Assembly: GCF_028690125.1 (NCBI RefSeq)
Contig: NZ_JAQVBV010000021.1
Location: 1-55,778, forward strand
Reading direction: 5' to 3'
DNA length: 55,778 nucleotides
DNA from: Bacteroides sp.
Lineage (GTDB): Bacteria; Bacteroidota; Bacteroidia; Bacteroidales; Bacteroidaceae
The notes below the pieces were generated by a model that was not told the DNA's origin, did no database searches, and saw only the letters and a list, made by a program, of their open reading frames with translations. Shown piece after piece: positions 31,301 through 37,541 of the stretch; the first letter of the stretch is position 1, and each line of letters begins with the position of its first letter. Position numbers and translations under genes: made by a program.

Positions 31301-31355
31301 CAATATCTTTTGCAGAAGGAACGTATTGTGGTGGTTTATTATCGTTGGATCCCAT
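22356..31355 (-). CDS. Giant tail protein (2,999 aa), candidate tape measure
   Basis: It follows the tail chaperone genes, the standard place for the tape-measure gene. Composition is charged, helical and low in cysteine, with a hydrophobic segment at about residues 217-250 (WGFIFMQAARGVVVGTATMA) and another Gly/Ala stretch around 290-310. Near the C-terminus a module of about 120 residues is duplicated in tandem (TNRHQTPTAELHSKEWYTQQ in both copies). If one protein sets tail length at about 1.5 angstrom per residue, the tail would be near 450 nm; this is extrapolation. A TATA box 24 bp before the ATG gives it its own leaderless promoter. No domain of known function seen. Confidence 0.65.
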   Translation of the reverse strand: MGSNDNKPPQYVPSAKDIVTRPIPFTSYHDPIANPFQPWRTANTITDFASRDPYRQECWVNVHDQNDVRYLTYDEYGNLKLDPEMVGNTYFMWDSQTGYHGGTIIIESTTSLKVPLQSQALVSREEYIEGIPQNWQRDSQILRTISEFSYSAFGKNIWELSHWEDCYNERMRAVEEREIIRIMVEEGINPYTGEPIELNPHELKTLRTHMGFLTWAEWGFIFMQAARGVVVGTATMASYMIGGFESAFHAANNSDVPLPMKAAVFYEAFNKRTEQLIIGGLTTQAKTDPKQLVADVGFNIAALKVAGGVLKGKTGGRIPSVDHVVPVTLESGMTGGLHPSIHFSSSTVATVLKGHGIYRAITSSGHTLTYAWDKNTLYTPGSGVRPNSYIIKGNTITDSAKVQEYFSAIAEIDNVDPTFRSKFKDSDIDWGDVYYEINAVALNRYIDLTETQLAEITMRVVDDGITTSEQLKYHSDNTQSYGRSTWNEIGINHIEDVLNNKQKQSHANKAGTLAVPTVSDNILNFFTFIDTHSAKTQSEIANYAHDNDITTSQARLLLSNPEINDRVKKYIELNPTLYEKSFTTADYLNIATEIYIDTNLKTIENYLIQSGAKPSTTGIVNIKAITERTTHISPDLATKLLDTNTIKQRMLNDLLYHPKNLDLSPETYIRNYIHETETRIIINQRPDLRNPQDIQYTDLNNQPYKGDTAIPISQWLAKEGYIISEPAIVSRAVLDRIDTAIDRLNENGIKLKTEVGGNTLSREFYQHLIFKKDAEIQKFGDSLPNRNDISSEDKLGLWLFDKGYAETKPNINTVQSTSLINKLFGSDKTATQNIPLRNMLPPGLDDNMIREAQTVLDSINDPNEKIMVIYTIRKSLGYDDVDQIRVLEPTAITSAGDGTRFTLTGNQLSTVSGNFRNRVYPLTPEAKAKLGSDISSIIPATTDHKASSKTNYGIAQLLYQQGLISYDTVSRIYTNDLIRAGVTIPLTQEKTSARYYLSEANLDPAIFPKNLEDYLGSYEKHDGSIRTTIDHLAYEIDSGAKLKQIERLALFRKLELIKDKDPEIQSYEAAWILYNYKIIDDKTITKHYEHTKSKLAAKGSNYLIYQLSSPESAKFEKGPFNTNPADIIDPYGHITTLREEPTGRSSLRQSGINPATLANVHAFFFKPTERAPNINFKNLFVENPKTGLYHPKTTVIKGYIDLWQTKRGSTQSKDTSTEIAAYVTESYFNHLKDNPLTADQLNAISIQFEHRIGATRDINTKNPLGTLLDTAEAKAHRPLNADIVSIDYIASQVAKSVFEDNYLIGAEPDFYGAVTTMNLPGLSDKPYVRPLMDTPFEAGVKPRLTGLTDIEREQILSTKPEDFDRIYKEYNTLYNLNKKLQDKQETLNQEARDKSSGPADTENAVFGNPSEQGVTFNPTYGDLLLDISPIELKFYLHNKDVIINNARARGILPNTPAMEAYIKQLTSGKETLDKDLAWQSSLDNAESKVKIEHDLFPKDLFYNSKEGTLPRLSSDDLYLRLVNTQVIYNSATGEVRKAYTSTRTNPSHPSARFETTMSLVEYMQREAAQTLPKDTSIPTGSRSVSETLSIATLAKIAGILPTIYGGKPGLKTSMLGSVIYDIAEFTNKRFTETFYPKRFFDKTTEASTGNYIITRSNDGTVSTIDTDLIPHIEMMINYLNQGTASGKNKYRPDIQNRQFNTIKALIGSNDSPLNDLINSLEGDKKIRAHTLLESIQDNIDISSETPYIKNQVFAIRDSTQLLDILESHPSAKTGTGLTTTRQLALYRQYAYILDPAYSKDALKHPWDISTTHTIIKSDTPQPLDTTITTTHLSLDPSNKPHLNKYFNQINKLLETNNIKQAIQLVDIVLSMDPTNTQLLGLKSTLKTLQKETTTPTTIQPSTPETHSLSQSLQQNTFTRLSQMVDNSIKYGIEFLPGTHITEMGKGRKSGLLSDERSTYLKERQNTLTNLFNENQNPHMFELLVRTGMFTTEKGLDTSLYRNTALWDKFSQITNDPNQMMRALLSDDPAQTYGSLQMNHLYNRRLDIYAGRKDDMSLPLLEVGGKPIPIGDSLFHAAILDVVEGHHAKYVQIYPKTKTNLQNNQAYQNALAWKESVGVDNAKKYIDYANKHMPEAYEGITIQTILKNALVLDEVQREGIPSLDTLHKTPGQTIPIKEVIDFINTLQKSDLATDGIIQSIYNPKRRLYEPHPINPNAVLTFSEDTKTLKPPEPYSFDHITDQLKGLIQTRREIPHVFSDAEPPFTIPDSYTSTIPKSDFSTTIYQKYQTTFDQAKQLSPDEYHRQMLAHGFVKEASAEIPRIEHFFERKTLSEPEIAQYNTLLHQIKNYETRLQQNAKAKIPLPETDLLTRRQELIESIDDPHNKNKNALGTELKDIENQLIQNTYSGYHIPASSLQDRLAILDTRKTELTKPSHIKKSSHVVSELAQIEADTAHIKSLLERATETTSALSNKDEMTLVREHRTAYNSLLDLHTETQLPAPHKFALIKAQSELQNAETIPIFQAKLENHRNDITGILKQYENVADMVDTTTLSEYIQNHPQNILALRQAIEQENAYSKTIPSQNVQSLVDSGTQSTGLFPELWTRGERSIAETIASITNTEWMDDEEHPITKAIQFLNSLKQKILPTASAYSGEILPEFTDEGIIETILATESITNRHQTPTAELHSKEWYTQQYQSDPEFYGGGGNSVESYSNFMGKRDTILEEFQTSLGTLTRYADDSYEIRSTRGQLTAGGSPGAFPRMEHQFRDSTEYNQDILSFEHTLARTYGTSSNPITNRHQTPTAELHSKEWYTQQYQSDPEFYGGGGESIESYVKFMAKRNDEIIEEFDTAIGTMTRYADDSYEIRSTRGQLTAGGSAGAYSRVDPITGKSLKNIRKQEAEQAIRDNADTIAAAIDKNHAEKAYESFNTTRTTPSPISSSTISTNSQIRTMSSGYDIHHSVSSNQTDYKNLVESEVTSNLIIPLNITLNSTGKGNRSQYTH
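22732..22990. repeat. First copy of a coding tandem duplication
   Basis: Matches 23095-23350 with long exact stretches, notably around 22886-22979 against 23246-23339; the offset is 360-363 bp, so one codon was gained or lost. It encodes the repeated C-terminal module of the 2,999-aa protein. Confidence 0.85.
23095..23350. repeat. Second copy of a coding tandem duplication
   Basis: Partner of 22732-22990. The parts encoding the SKEWYTQQYQSDPEFYGGGG and YADDSYEIRSTRGQLTAGGS blocks are almost unchanged, while the linker between them has diverged. That implies recent duplication or ongoing gene conversion. Confidence 0.85.
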
Positions 31356-31374
31356 GGTAAGCAGGATTAAATTT

Positions 31375-31382
31375 TATTTATA
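31375..31382 (-). promoter_or_regulatory. TATA promoter of the candidate tape-measure gene
   Basis: TATAAATA on the minus strand, centred 24 bp before the ATG at 31355, fits an archaeal leaderless start. It lies between the end of the frameshifted chaperone product and the giant gene. Confidence 0.6.
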
Positions 31383-31428
31383 ATTTTAAAAAGCAATGTG
31401 GGGTGGAAATAAAGGTATGTCTGATCTA

Positions 31429-31734
31429 TTATATTTTATAGATTTTTTTACCCATACGCATGATTTCGCAATCCCACTGACCTGATGGTCGGGTTGGTTC
31501 GGGTTGTTCTTTTGGGGTCTGTATTGGTTTTTTGAGAGATTGTGGACCGTAATCCGGGGGGGCAGGAAGTCTCTTCGGATACAGTTTGTTTAACGCAATA
31601 ATCCATCGTTGTATTTTTGGGAGGCTCCATTGTCGGATAATTTCTATATCTTCCCCGGTAGCAATACTTATTCGGTAGAGATCCAGTTCGTCTTCGACTT
31701 CGTTTATAACGAATTCCGGGTTATCGTAGATCAG
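31429..31734 (-). CDS. Tail assembly chaperone, -1 frameshift extension (GT-type)
   Basis: An open -1 frame of 101 codons continues directly from the slippery site and ends with TAA at 31429-31431. It begins LIYDNPEFVINEVEDELDLY and ends MGKKIYKI; there is no ATG near its start. Joined to the upstream frame it gives a 214-aa protein, like lambda gpGT, which coats the tape measure and recruits tube subunits. The gene order tube, chaperone, tape measure supports this. A proline-rich segment lies in the second half. Confidence 0.8.
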   Translation of the reverse strand: MIYDNPEFVINEVEDELDLYRISIATGEDIEIIRQWSLPKIQRWIIALNKLYPKRLPAPPDYGPQSLKKPIQTPKEQPEPTRPSGQWDCEIMRMGKKIYKI

Positions 31735-32072
31735 TTTTTTCCAACCCTCTCCTGATATTTGATGATTTCCTGGGCGAGTTTTATGAATACAGTATATTGG
31801 AGATCTTCGATTTCTTCTTTTGAAAGGATTGGGTTGAGAAGGGTTGCCAGTATGAGATCGCGATAGAGATCAGATGTTTCCCGAGAAGTCTGGGCTGAAT
31901 AGATTTTCATGTATCTAAACCCGGAAATGTGTCTGAGTGTAAATTCTACTCCATCGAGTTCGAGGGTATACCGATCGTTTGCCATTAAATTTTTAATTGT
32001 CTGAGGTTGATCGTGTTGATCCAGCGGTTTTGAAGGTGCGGATAGGGGATCGATTGTATTGTCTGAAGACAT
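31731..32072 (-). CDS. Tail assembly chaperone (G-type, unshifted product)
   Basis: 113 aa. The middle segment NDRYTLELDGVEFTLRHISGFRYMKIY followed by a helical C-terminal part resembles small myophage tail chaperones. It lies between the tail tube gene and the giant tape-measure candidate, as expected. Its last codons contain the slippery heptamer A AAA AAC right before the TGA stop, so a minority of ribosomes should continue into the -1 frame. AT-rich sequence upstream (AATAAATAATAATATT) may be a promoter for it. Confidence 0.75.
   Translation of the reverse strand: MSSDNTIDPLSAPSKPLDQHDQPQTIKNLMANDRYTLELDGVEFTLRHISGFRYMKIYSAQTSRETSDLYRDLILATLLNPILSKEEIEDLQYTVFIKLAQEIIKYQERVGKN
31734..31740 (-). 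promoter_or_regulatory. -1 ribosomal frameshift slippery site A AAA AAC
   Basis: On the minus strand the zero frame reads GGA AAA AAC TGA. The heptamer A AAA AAC is a classical simultaneous-slippage site. Slipping back one base avoids the TGA and opens 101 codons. This matches the programmed frameshift conserved in long-tailed phages. Confidence 0.8.
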
Positions 32073-32132
32073 ATGAATATTATTATTTATTAACAGATAT
32101 AAGGTTATGGGTATAGTTTAAGATAAAATAAT

Positions 32133-32139
32133 AAAAAAA
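32133..32139 (-). terminator. T-tract terminator after the tail tube gene
   Basis: Seven T in the minus strand, followed by further A/T-rich sequence, 11 bp after the tube stop codon. No hairpin is needed for archaeal termination. It would end the abundant sheath-tube mRNA before the chaperone genes. Confidence 0.6.
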
Positions 32140-32150
32140 GAGGTGAAGTG

Positions 32151-32582
32151 TTATTCTACACCGGCAACAAATGAGGTATCAGGCACATATTCTTCAAAGA
32201 TCTTTAATGCAAGACCATGTACTGATACGATTGGTGAGGTCTCTCCTGTATTGCCCGGATTGACATCCTGACAGATGCAGTTTGATGCAGTGCATTTGTA
32301 TGAAGAACTGATGAACAGGATATTGAAATATTTTCTACCTTGTTTCAGTTTCATGAAATTGTCATGGCATTTTGCGGTTGAGTCGAATGATAGTTCCCAT
32401 GCGGGTTCTGCAAAGACCCTGTTATATCCGGTAACGCCTGTTACTGCATTTTTGATGTGGGAGATGCGTTTTCCGTTGTTGTATCTCCATGACTGGAAGT
32501 TATCAACGTCGAATGTAACTCCATCTTCTGTGGTGACAGTGATTTTGAGATCTTCATTGTCCCATTGGTAAAGTTGTGACAT
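32151..32582 (-). CDS. Tail tube protein
   Basis: 143 aa, the usual size for a myovirus tube protein, encoded 12 bp after the sheath gene with a strong ribosome site (GGAGGA). A beta-rich pattern with VDNFQSWRYNNGKRISHIKN and AEPAWELSFDST resembles tube proteins of the XkdM type. Four cysteines around SSSYKCTASNCICQD are unusual for a tube. A T-tract terminator follows. Function is inferred from position and fold-like pattern. Confidence 0.8.
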   Translation of the reverse strand: MSQLYQWDNEDLKITVTTEDGVTFDVDNFQSWRYNNGKRISHIKNAVTGVTGYNRVFAEPAWELSFDSTAKCHDNFMKLKQGRKYFNILFISSSYKCTASNCICQDVNPGNTGETSPIVSVHGLALKIFEEYVPDTSFVAGVE

Positions 32583-32594
32583 AATCTATTCCTC

Positions 32595-33806
32595 CTACAC
32601 CGTGATTGACAGATTCACATTGAATTCGTGAATGTCTCCAGCGATCCTGCAGGTGATACCAATATTGTTCAGGGTTCTGGCAGCACGTTCCTGGACAGTG
32701 CATTGTGAGAACGACGGCATGGTCAGCGTGTATTCTGCGAGTGCTCCATCCTGAACACAGCGATCGAGTGCTGACATGATATACGATCCAACAAGACTGA
32801 TGCCGGATTGTGTATAGGGGATCTTTGCAGTGTTCTTTCTGAGTATTGTCAGATTCGATTTCAGTTGATGTACAACATAGTATTGTGTCCGGGTGATATC
32901 GATGAACTTATATGGGTCTCCAAGCGTGGTCAGACCGTTTGACATACATTTTGCACCGGCAACCTCGATGATGGTATTGGCTTTACAATCATTCTCCAGT
33001 TCATATACCTTTTCTGAAAGGAGGATCTGGTTCGTGTCTGAGAACGTGTTCTTCCACATCAGAGTGCTCCAGGGTTTCTGGACAAAGAGCGATCCGATGG
33101 CTACTGCTGCGATATCGTCGGTTACGGCATCATCTGCGTTTACACAGAACAGACCGTTTCTTGATCCAAGTTCGTTTACATATCCGAGTGGGGAAGTTGT
33201 CTTGTAGAAAGCTTCTTTTGTAGCTCCTGGTAGTTTGTAGGTGTTTGCGTCGGGTTCGTTGGTAAATGTGAACAGGAGCTGGTGTGCTGCATTATCACAG
33301 AATGTTTTTAGTTTCTTTAAGATATCGATACCTGTTACTCCATCAACCGAATAGTTTGCCGGAATCATTGCACAGACACAACCCGAGATATTCTTGTCAA
33401 GAGCAAGCGAAGTCAGTTTGTTGATTGCGGTTTCGAATTCTGTTGCAGTTGGTTTACCGGGAACTGCTGAAATGACAGGGATCGCATATGCAGTATTCAC
33501 TCCCTGTGCGAACAGAGACTGAAGGCTTTTTGTGATTTTTGATCCTACTACTGCTCCATCGGTTCCGGGGGTGCCGGATGAATCGGGTGATCCGAAATAG
33601 GTGTTCAGGTTCGTGGTTGGAAGGACTCTGAGCGGATCTGATCCATCATGTGAACCTCCGAAAGAATAAACTGCAGGATCATCTCCTGTTTTGGAACAGA
33701 GGATACTTTTTTCTCCGATAATGGCTGCAACACCCCATTCTGGAAGAGGGGGGGCAGACGTATCCATGGAGACGGTTATCTGAATAGCGTCTTGTACAGT
33801 TGGCAT
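32595..33806 (-). CDS. Tail sheath protein
   Basis: 403 aa. Early repeat-like AVVGSKITKSLQSLFAQGVNTAYAIPV and the C-terminal block (YVVHQLKSNLTILRKNTAKIPYTQSG followed by EYTLTMPSFSQCTVQERAAR) are typical of contractile sheath subunits, whose C-terminal handshake strands link neighbours. Sheath and tube genes stand together, as in other myoviruses. A TATA box 26 bp before the ATG predicts a leaderless, separately regulated mRNA, which suits a highly expressed gene. Confidence 0.88.
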   Translation of the reverse strand: MPTVQDAIQITVSMDTSAPPLPEWGVAAIIGEKSILCSKTGDDPAVYSFGGSHDGSDPLRVLPTTNLNTYFGSPDSSGTPGTDGAVVGSKITKSLQSLFAQGVNTAYAIPVISAVPGKPTATEFETAINKLTSLALDKNISGCVCAMIPANYSVDGVTGIDILKKLKTFCDNAAHQLLFTFTNEPDANTYKLPGATKEAFYKTTSPLGYVNELGSRNGLFCVNADDAVTDDIAAVAIGSLFVQKPWSTLMWKNTFSDTNQILLSEKVYELENDCKANTIIEVAGAKCMSNGLTTLGDPYKFIDITRTQYYVVHQLKSNLTILRKNTAKIPYTQSGISLVGSYIMSALDRCVQDGALAEYTLTMPSFSQCTVQERAARTLNNIGITCRIAGDIHEFNVNLSITV

Positions 33807-33825
33807 ATATAATAATTAAAAAAAT

Positions 33826-33836
33826 GGATATATAAA
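33826..33836 (-). promoter_or_regulatory. TATA promoter of the sheath-tube operon
   Basis: TTTATATATCC on the minus strand is centred about 26 bp before the sheath ATG at 33806, with no Shine-Dalgarno site between. A terminator closes this unit after the tube gene, so the two genes form one transcription unit. Confidence 0.65.
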
Positions 33837-33850
33837 TGAATGTGGGTTGT

Positions 33851-34468
33851 TTATTCGTTCGATTCCTCTTCCAGTAAGAAAACGAGGTCTTCTGTATCTT
33901 CAGAGATGATGTTGCCATCAATGTTGATCAGTTCTATTGGATGGATTCTAATGGTGGATATGGTATCATAGGTACGTTTGAATGATCGTTGGTATTTGAT
34001 ATTGAAATCGAGATTCCGGTAATATATGTTGTTTTTTAGGGTTTTTAGTTCTGATACCGGTAACCGCGATGAGATCGGGACGATATCATTGAGTTCGCAA
34101 ATATACCATTCGACTAATCGATCAACGAACCTATCCATAATACTGTCAAGGGGAAAATCTTTGGATTCTTTACAATAAATTGAGATCCTTATAGTTCCTT
34201 CAATGATTTCTCCCCAGGTTACGGTATAGGTATTGTCTGTATAGGTTGTTTCAAATCTGTAGTTTGAAGGAGATTCTTTTTCAGCTCGTTTTTCTGTAAC
34301 ATACTCTATCAGGATCGCTATATGGTTCGTTTTAAGCGATTCTTCAATATTTGTCAGGTGAGTATACCCTTTGTAGATAGAATAGATATTATCGCCGAAT
34401 TTGAACCGCGTGGCTTGTTTTGGAGGGAGAGATTTGAATATTTGAGTCTTTGTATCAGGGCTCAACAT
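33851..34468 (-). CDS. Tail terminator/completion-like protein
   Basis: 205 aa. Alpha/beta protein with EGTIRISIYCKESKDFPLDSIMDRFVDRLVEWYI in the middle. It is the last gene before the sheath, where many myoviruses encode the tail terminator. Its start overlaps the preceding gene by 14 bp. Assignment rests on synteny; I see no decisive motif. The C-terminus is acidic. Confidence 0.5.
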   Translation of the reverse strand: MLSPDTKTQIFKSLPPKQATRFKFGDNIYSIYKGYTHLTNIEESLKTNHIAILIEYVTEKRAEKESPSNYRFETTYTDNTYTVTWGEIIEGTIRISIYCKESKDFPLDSIMDRFVDRLVEWYICELNDIVPISSRLPVSELKTLKNNIYYRNLDFNIKYQRSFKRTYDTISTIRIHPIELINIDGNIISEDTEDLVFLLEEESNE

Positions 34469-34838
34469 GTTTTAATTCTCCGTTTTTGGTGAGTGGGATC
34501 TCTTCACTGATCATCGTCTCGAATTCGTCACGACACTTTTTTGAACAGAACGGGAATACAACTTTACCGTAATTTCTGAAATATCGGATGAGAAAATCCC
34601 GTTTGTTCTCATAACTGATAATGATGGTTTCTCCACAGTTGGGGTTCCAACAGGGGATTTTACACATATCCTGGTTAATCTTCTTTTTTTGTTCGATGAT
34701 TGAATGAAGACGGATAAGTTCGTTTCCGACGAATGGCGTTTCAAATTCTTTTAATCCGGTAGCTGAAACATATACTTTAACAAGCGAATAGCCGTTTTCA
34801 GGGGTACATCTGATATAGGTGAGGTCAGGGGTCATCAT
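34455..34838 (-). CDS. Head-tail region protein with zinc-finger-like cysteines
   Basis: 127 aa. Two cysteine pairs (CWNPNC near residue 63 and CSKKC near residue 98) could hold one zinc ion. The rest is mixed alpha/beta. It overlaps both neighbours by a few bases, so translation is coupled. In this position other viruses encode small connector or neck proteins; a metal-stabilised neck protein is a guess. Confidence 0.5.
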   Translation of the reverse strand: MMTPDLTYIRCTPENGYSLVKVYVSATGLKEFETPFVGNELIRLHSIIEQKKKINQDMCKIPCWNPNCGETIIISYENKRDFLIRYFRNYGKVVFPFCSKKCRDEFETMISEEIPLTKNGELKHVEP

Positions 34839-35155
34839 AATCGTGAAGCAGTATTAAAATCGCGGAGTATGTCTATCATCTCGATATTCAGGGCTTTCAG
34901 ATGATCTGCACGAGTGATAGAGATGGTATTTAGATATTCGTGCGGGTACCAGATATGTTGTCTCTGATCGAGGACGGTGGCATGGATCAGAAGTTTGGTT
35001 TTGAGACCGGTACATTGATCTTTATTTGGGCAGTAGTTTGTGCAGAGATGTTCTGAACTACAATAGATCCGGGTTGGAGGAGTGTGAGGGTTTGTGTTGA
35101 GGAGACGAGGGGTTTTTTCCAGTTCGTCAAGATACGATGAGGTGGAAGTTACCAT
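34835..35155 (-). CDS. Small cysteine-rich head-tail region protein
   Basis: 106 aa. A cluster of cysteines and one histidine (CSSEHLCTNYCPNKDQC) near residues 32-48 suggests a metal site. A helix follows near the C-terminus. It overlaps the downstream gene by ATGA-type coupling and the upstream gene by 7 bp. No family recognised. By operon position it is a head-tail connector component. Confidence 0.5.
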   Translation of the reverse strand: MVTSTSSYLDELEKTPRLLNTNPHTPPTRIYCSSEHLCTNYCPNKDQCTGLKTKLLIHATVLDQRQHIWYPHEYLNTISITRADHLKALNIEMIDILRDFNTASRL

Positions 35156-35685
35156 GACAAATCCTCTGTATCGTCTATATCTTCTGGAACGTCTTCGGTC
35201 GTAGTATCTTCTTCATCATCTCCAGGTTCTTCATCGTCGTCATCTCCAATAGGATCTTCAATGGTTGGAGTGTCGTCGGTGATTGGTTCTGTATGAGGTG
35301 CAGTTGAGATTAAATGGTAGGATATCCGATTCATATTCAGATGTGATTGGAATATCGGACGTTCGGTGACGATATTTTTTGCACGAAACGTGAATGAGTT
35401 GAGTTCGTTATTAGGATATACAATCACCAGATCATCTTTATCAATGATCTGATCAGTAACCATAAACAGTTCGTTGAATGTTTCTTCCGGGAGGGTATCG
35501 ATTGTAACAACAAATCTTGTTCTTGAATCTGATCGGGTATGGAGTGAGGCGTCAGGTAACGGGGTTTCTGTATCATAGGTCGCCGGGACGGTGATCCCGG
35601 TGTTTGGATCGGTATATTCTGATGATATTTTGCGTTGTAATGTGATGGTTCCCGGATACGCGAACACTTTGAATGGATTAGTCAT
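35149..35685 (-). CDS. Head-tail connector-like protein with acidic tail
   Basis: 178 aa from the ATG at 35685 (MTNPFKVFAYPGTITLQRKI); a frame six codons longer exists but would overlap more of the upstream gene. The N-terminal 125 residues are beta-rich, like stopper/adaptor proteins. The last 45 residues are an extremely acidic tail (GDDDDEEPGDDEEDTTTEDV). Acidic tails in head proteins can mimic DNA or bind basic surfaces; no role is proven. Synteny suggests a head completion protein. Confidence 0.5.
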   Translation of the reverse strand: MTNPFKVFAYPGTITLQRKISSEYTDPNTGITVPATYDTETPLPDASLHTRSDSRTRFVVTIDTLPEETFNELFMVTDQIIDKDDLVIVYPNNELNSFTFRAKNIVTERPIFQSHLNMNRISYHLISTAPHTEPITDDTPTIEDPIGDDDDEEPGDDEEDTTTEDVPEDIDDTEDLSW

Positions 35686-36070
35686 AATCTCCGTATACCT
35701 CAATCGGACTTAGGTTTTCGTCGATTATTAGTGATAGTTCTTTTTCCCAACCCTGTCGATACATTTCGAGTTGTTTTGTCTGGGTTTGTGTATCATATTT
35801 TATTCTGGCATCGTGTTCAGAGATCTCCGATACAATTGATTGAGTGCCGGTTGCGGTTGGGGTGTAGAGATCGGAGAGTGTTACCAGGAGAGATGCTTTT
35901 AATTTGATTGCTCTGTTTCCACGGTATGTTGATTGAGGTATATTATTGGTATTGATAAATTCGAGGCTTTCTGCAATTGCATCTTCGATGTCTTTATTTA
36001 GATGTTTATAGGGGATTACATCGTCGTTGATGAAAGTCCTGATATCTGAGGTTGTGGGGATCGGTGGCAT
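35678..36070 (-). CDS. Head-tail adaptor-like protein (gp6-type, tentative)
   Basis: 130 aa, mostly helical, with HLNKDIEDAIAESLEFINTN and a conserved-looking RAIKLKASLLVTLSDLYTP segment. Small helical proteins just after the capsid genes in phages are often head-tail adaptors of the HK97 gp6 kind. It starts 3 bp after the upstream gene's stop and overlaps the next by 8 bp. Family assignment is tentative. Confidence 0.45.
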   Translation of the reverse strand: MPPIPTTSDIRTFINDDVIPYKHLNKDIEDAIAESLEFINTNNIPQSTYRGNRAIKLKASLLVTLSDLYTPTATGTQSIVSEISEHDARIKYDTQTQTKQLEMYRQGWEKELSLIIDENLSPIEVYGDYD

Positions 36071-36073
36071 AAT

Positions 36074-36514
36074 TTACATATACGTGACAGGTTGGTCTTT
36101 TGGGACAGTCTTTTTAGGACGTTCTTCTTTTACTGGTGGTTTGGATAAATCAATTGCAATATTGGTTGTTGCGGTTTTTCTTGGTTTCTGCGATGTTTTT
36201 TTGACTGGAGGCGTTTTTGGAGATGCTTTTATTGCTTGTTTCAGTTCGTCATCGATGGTTGCGGGAACTGGTTCGGGGATGATCATAGGAACCGGTTTTG
36301 GATCCTCTGTTTGAGGTTCTGGTTTGTCAAGAGGAACGTCCGGGTCGGTTGTTGGACCCTCGATCGTTTCTCCATCCATATGAATTTCGATAAGCTGACC
36401 GGTTGCAATTGCGTTTTCAATGAATTTTGACTGGTTCATGGTGAATGTTTCACCTTTTTTATATGTTCGATCACGGGCACCTACCCGTCCCGAAACAACT
36501 TTGTATTCAGGCAT
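36074..36514 (-). CDS. Small head protein with proline/lysine-rich tail
   Basis: 146 aa from the ATG at 36514. The first 50 residues (EYKVVSGRVGARDRTYKKGE, then FIENAIATGQLI) form a compact domain like the short N-terminal domains of Mu-like head genes. The remainder is rich in P, T and K with a basic run (KKTSQKPRKTATTN), likely disordered. It heads the connector operon behind a terminator and TATA-like elements. It may stabilise the head or bind DNA; not proven. Confidence 0.5.
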   Translation of the reverse strand: MPEYKVVSGRVGARDRTYKKGETFTMNQSKFIENAIATGQLIEIHMDGETIEGPTTDPDVPLDKPEPQTEDPKPVPMIIPEPVPATIDDELKQAIKASPKTPPVKKTSQKPRKTATTNIAIDLSKPPVKEERPKKTVPKDQPVTYM

Positions 36515-36525
36515 GTTTATCAACT

Positions 36526-36563
36526 GTTTAATTATAAAATGTCACTTGATATATATTTATGTA
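36526..36563 (-). promoter_or_regulatory. TATA elements before the connector operon
   Basis: Two TATA-like stretches occur on the minus strand: CATAAATATATATC (36549-36563) and TTTTATAATTAAAC (about 36527-36540). Either could drive the operon starting at 36514 with a short or no leader. No strong ribosome site is visible. Confidence 0.5.
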
Positions 36564-36586
36564 TGGACTCGCGGTAGGGCAGGTCC

Positions 36587-36596
36587 AAAAAGAAAA
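36587..36596 (-). terminator. T-rich terminator after the major capsid gene
   Basis: TTTTCTTTTT on the minus strand, 10 bp past the capsid gene stop. With the TATA elements that follow, it marks the boundary between the capsid operon and the connector operon. Confidence 0.5.
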
Positions 36597-36605
36597 GGAT
36601 GGGTT

Positions 36606-37529
36606 TTATTCATCAGACAGGTCAACGGTCATCTTTACAACCATTTCTGGGTTATCGATGACAGGTTCTGCCTGGGCATACGCAAAGTAACGCCGATCAA
36701 TCATTGGGTTGGACAGGGAAAGACCATCGATACTCGGGGTGAGGATTGGGAGGGTCTGAGCCATGTATCCAAACTCCTTCTTCTTGACAAGAAGGACGGT
36801 GCCGTTCTCACCGGTTGGATCCACTGCGTTATTGATGACGAGAGGGACACCGGTCAGAGACTGGAAATTACCGGAATCAAGGAATTTGTCCGATCTGTAG
36901 AGAGAGTTTCTGATATAATCGAACCGTGTCAGATACTGGTGCATCTGAGATGTCATGATACAGATATCGGGTTCAACTCCGCAGAGATCACGCATTTCGC
37001 GTTTGGCTCTTTCAAGATCGTCAACTGGATCTCCCTTATCTTCACCGGTAGTTTGATGCCAGTTTGATGCAGCGAATGAAGTGATACCGTCATGAGTGAG
37101 AATGTCGTTGAAGATCATGTGGTCCTCAAATACTCTCATCTTGCGGATGGTACGGGCGAGTTTGCGGTCAACTGTCTTGAGACGAGCGAGTCTGCGTTCG
37201 GTATCTGTGATATCAAAGAAGGTTCCGTATGGACGGATAACTTTCGATTTCTTGGTGTATCGGAAATCAATTTTTGGGAATCCACCTTCTTCAGTAATCC
37301 AGTCAACACCGCCGGAGATATCTCCTTCCTCGATCCATGAGACTGAATCTCCCAGGACATTTTCAATATCAAGGAGCTGTCTTCCGATGAGTGCGGCTTC
37401 GTAAACTTGTTTTACTCTGGCTACGATAATATCAGGGTGGAGGGCTGGAGTATCGTTATATGCGAAATCCTTACCTTCGATGCCTGAAGTCATTCTGAGT
37501 TGGGATGTAATTTCAGTGGCTGTGGACAT
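36606..37529 (-). CDS. Major capsid protein (HK97-fold)
   Basis: 307 aa. Typical capsid features: helical N-terminus with LHPDIIVARVKQVYEAALIG, the long spine region (KTVDRKLARTIRKMRVFEDHM), and a late conserved block with SGNFQSLTGVPLVINNAV, then FGYMAQTLPILTPS. The preceding genes encode protease/scaffold and a decoration protein, the classical order. A strong ribosome site (GAGGAG) precedes the ATG. An HK97 fold is inferred from pattern and context, and about 300 aa is a normal size. Confidence 0.9.
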   Translation of the reverse strand: MSTATEITSQLRMTSGIEGKDFAYNDTPALHPDIIVARVKQVYEAALIGRQLLDIENVLGDSVSWIEEGDISGGVDWITEEGGFPKIDFRYTKKSKVIRPYGTFFDITDTERRLARLKTVDRKLARTIRKMRVFEDHMIFNDILTHDGITSFAASNWHQTTGEDKGDPVDDLERAKREMRDLCGVEPDICIMTSQMHQYLTRFDYIRNSLYRSDKFLDSGNFQSLTGVPLVINNAVDPTGENGTVLLVKKKEFGYMAQTLPILTPSIDGLSLSNPMIDRRYFAYAQAEPVIDNPEMVVKMTVDLSDE

Positions 37530-37541
37530 GTTTTGTACTCC

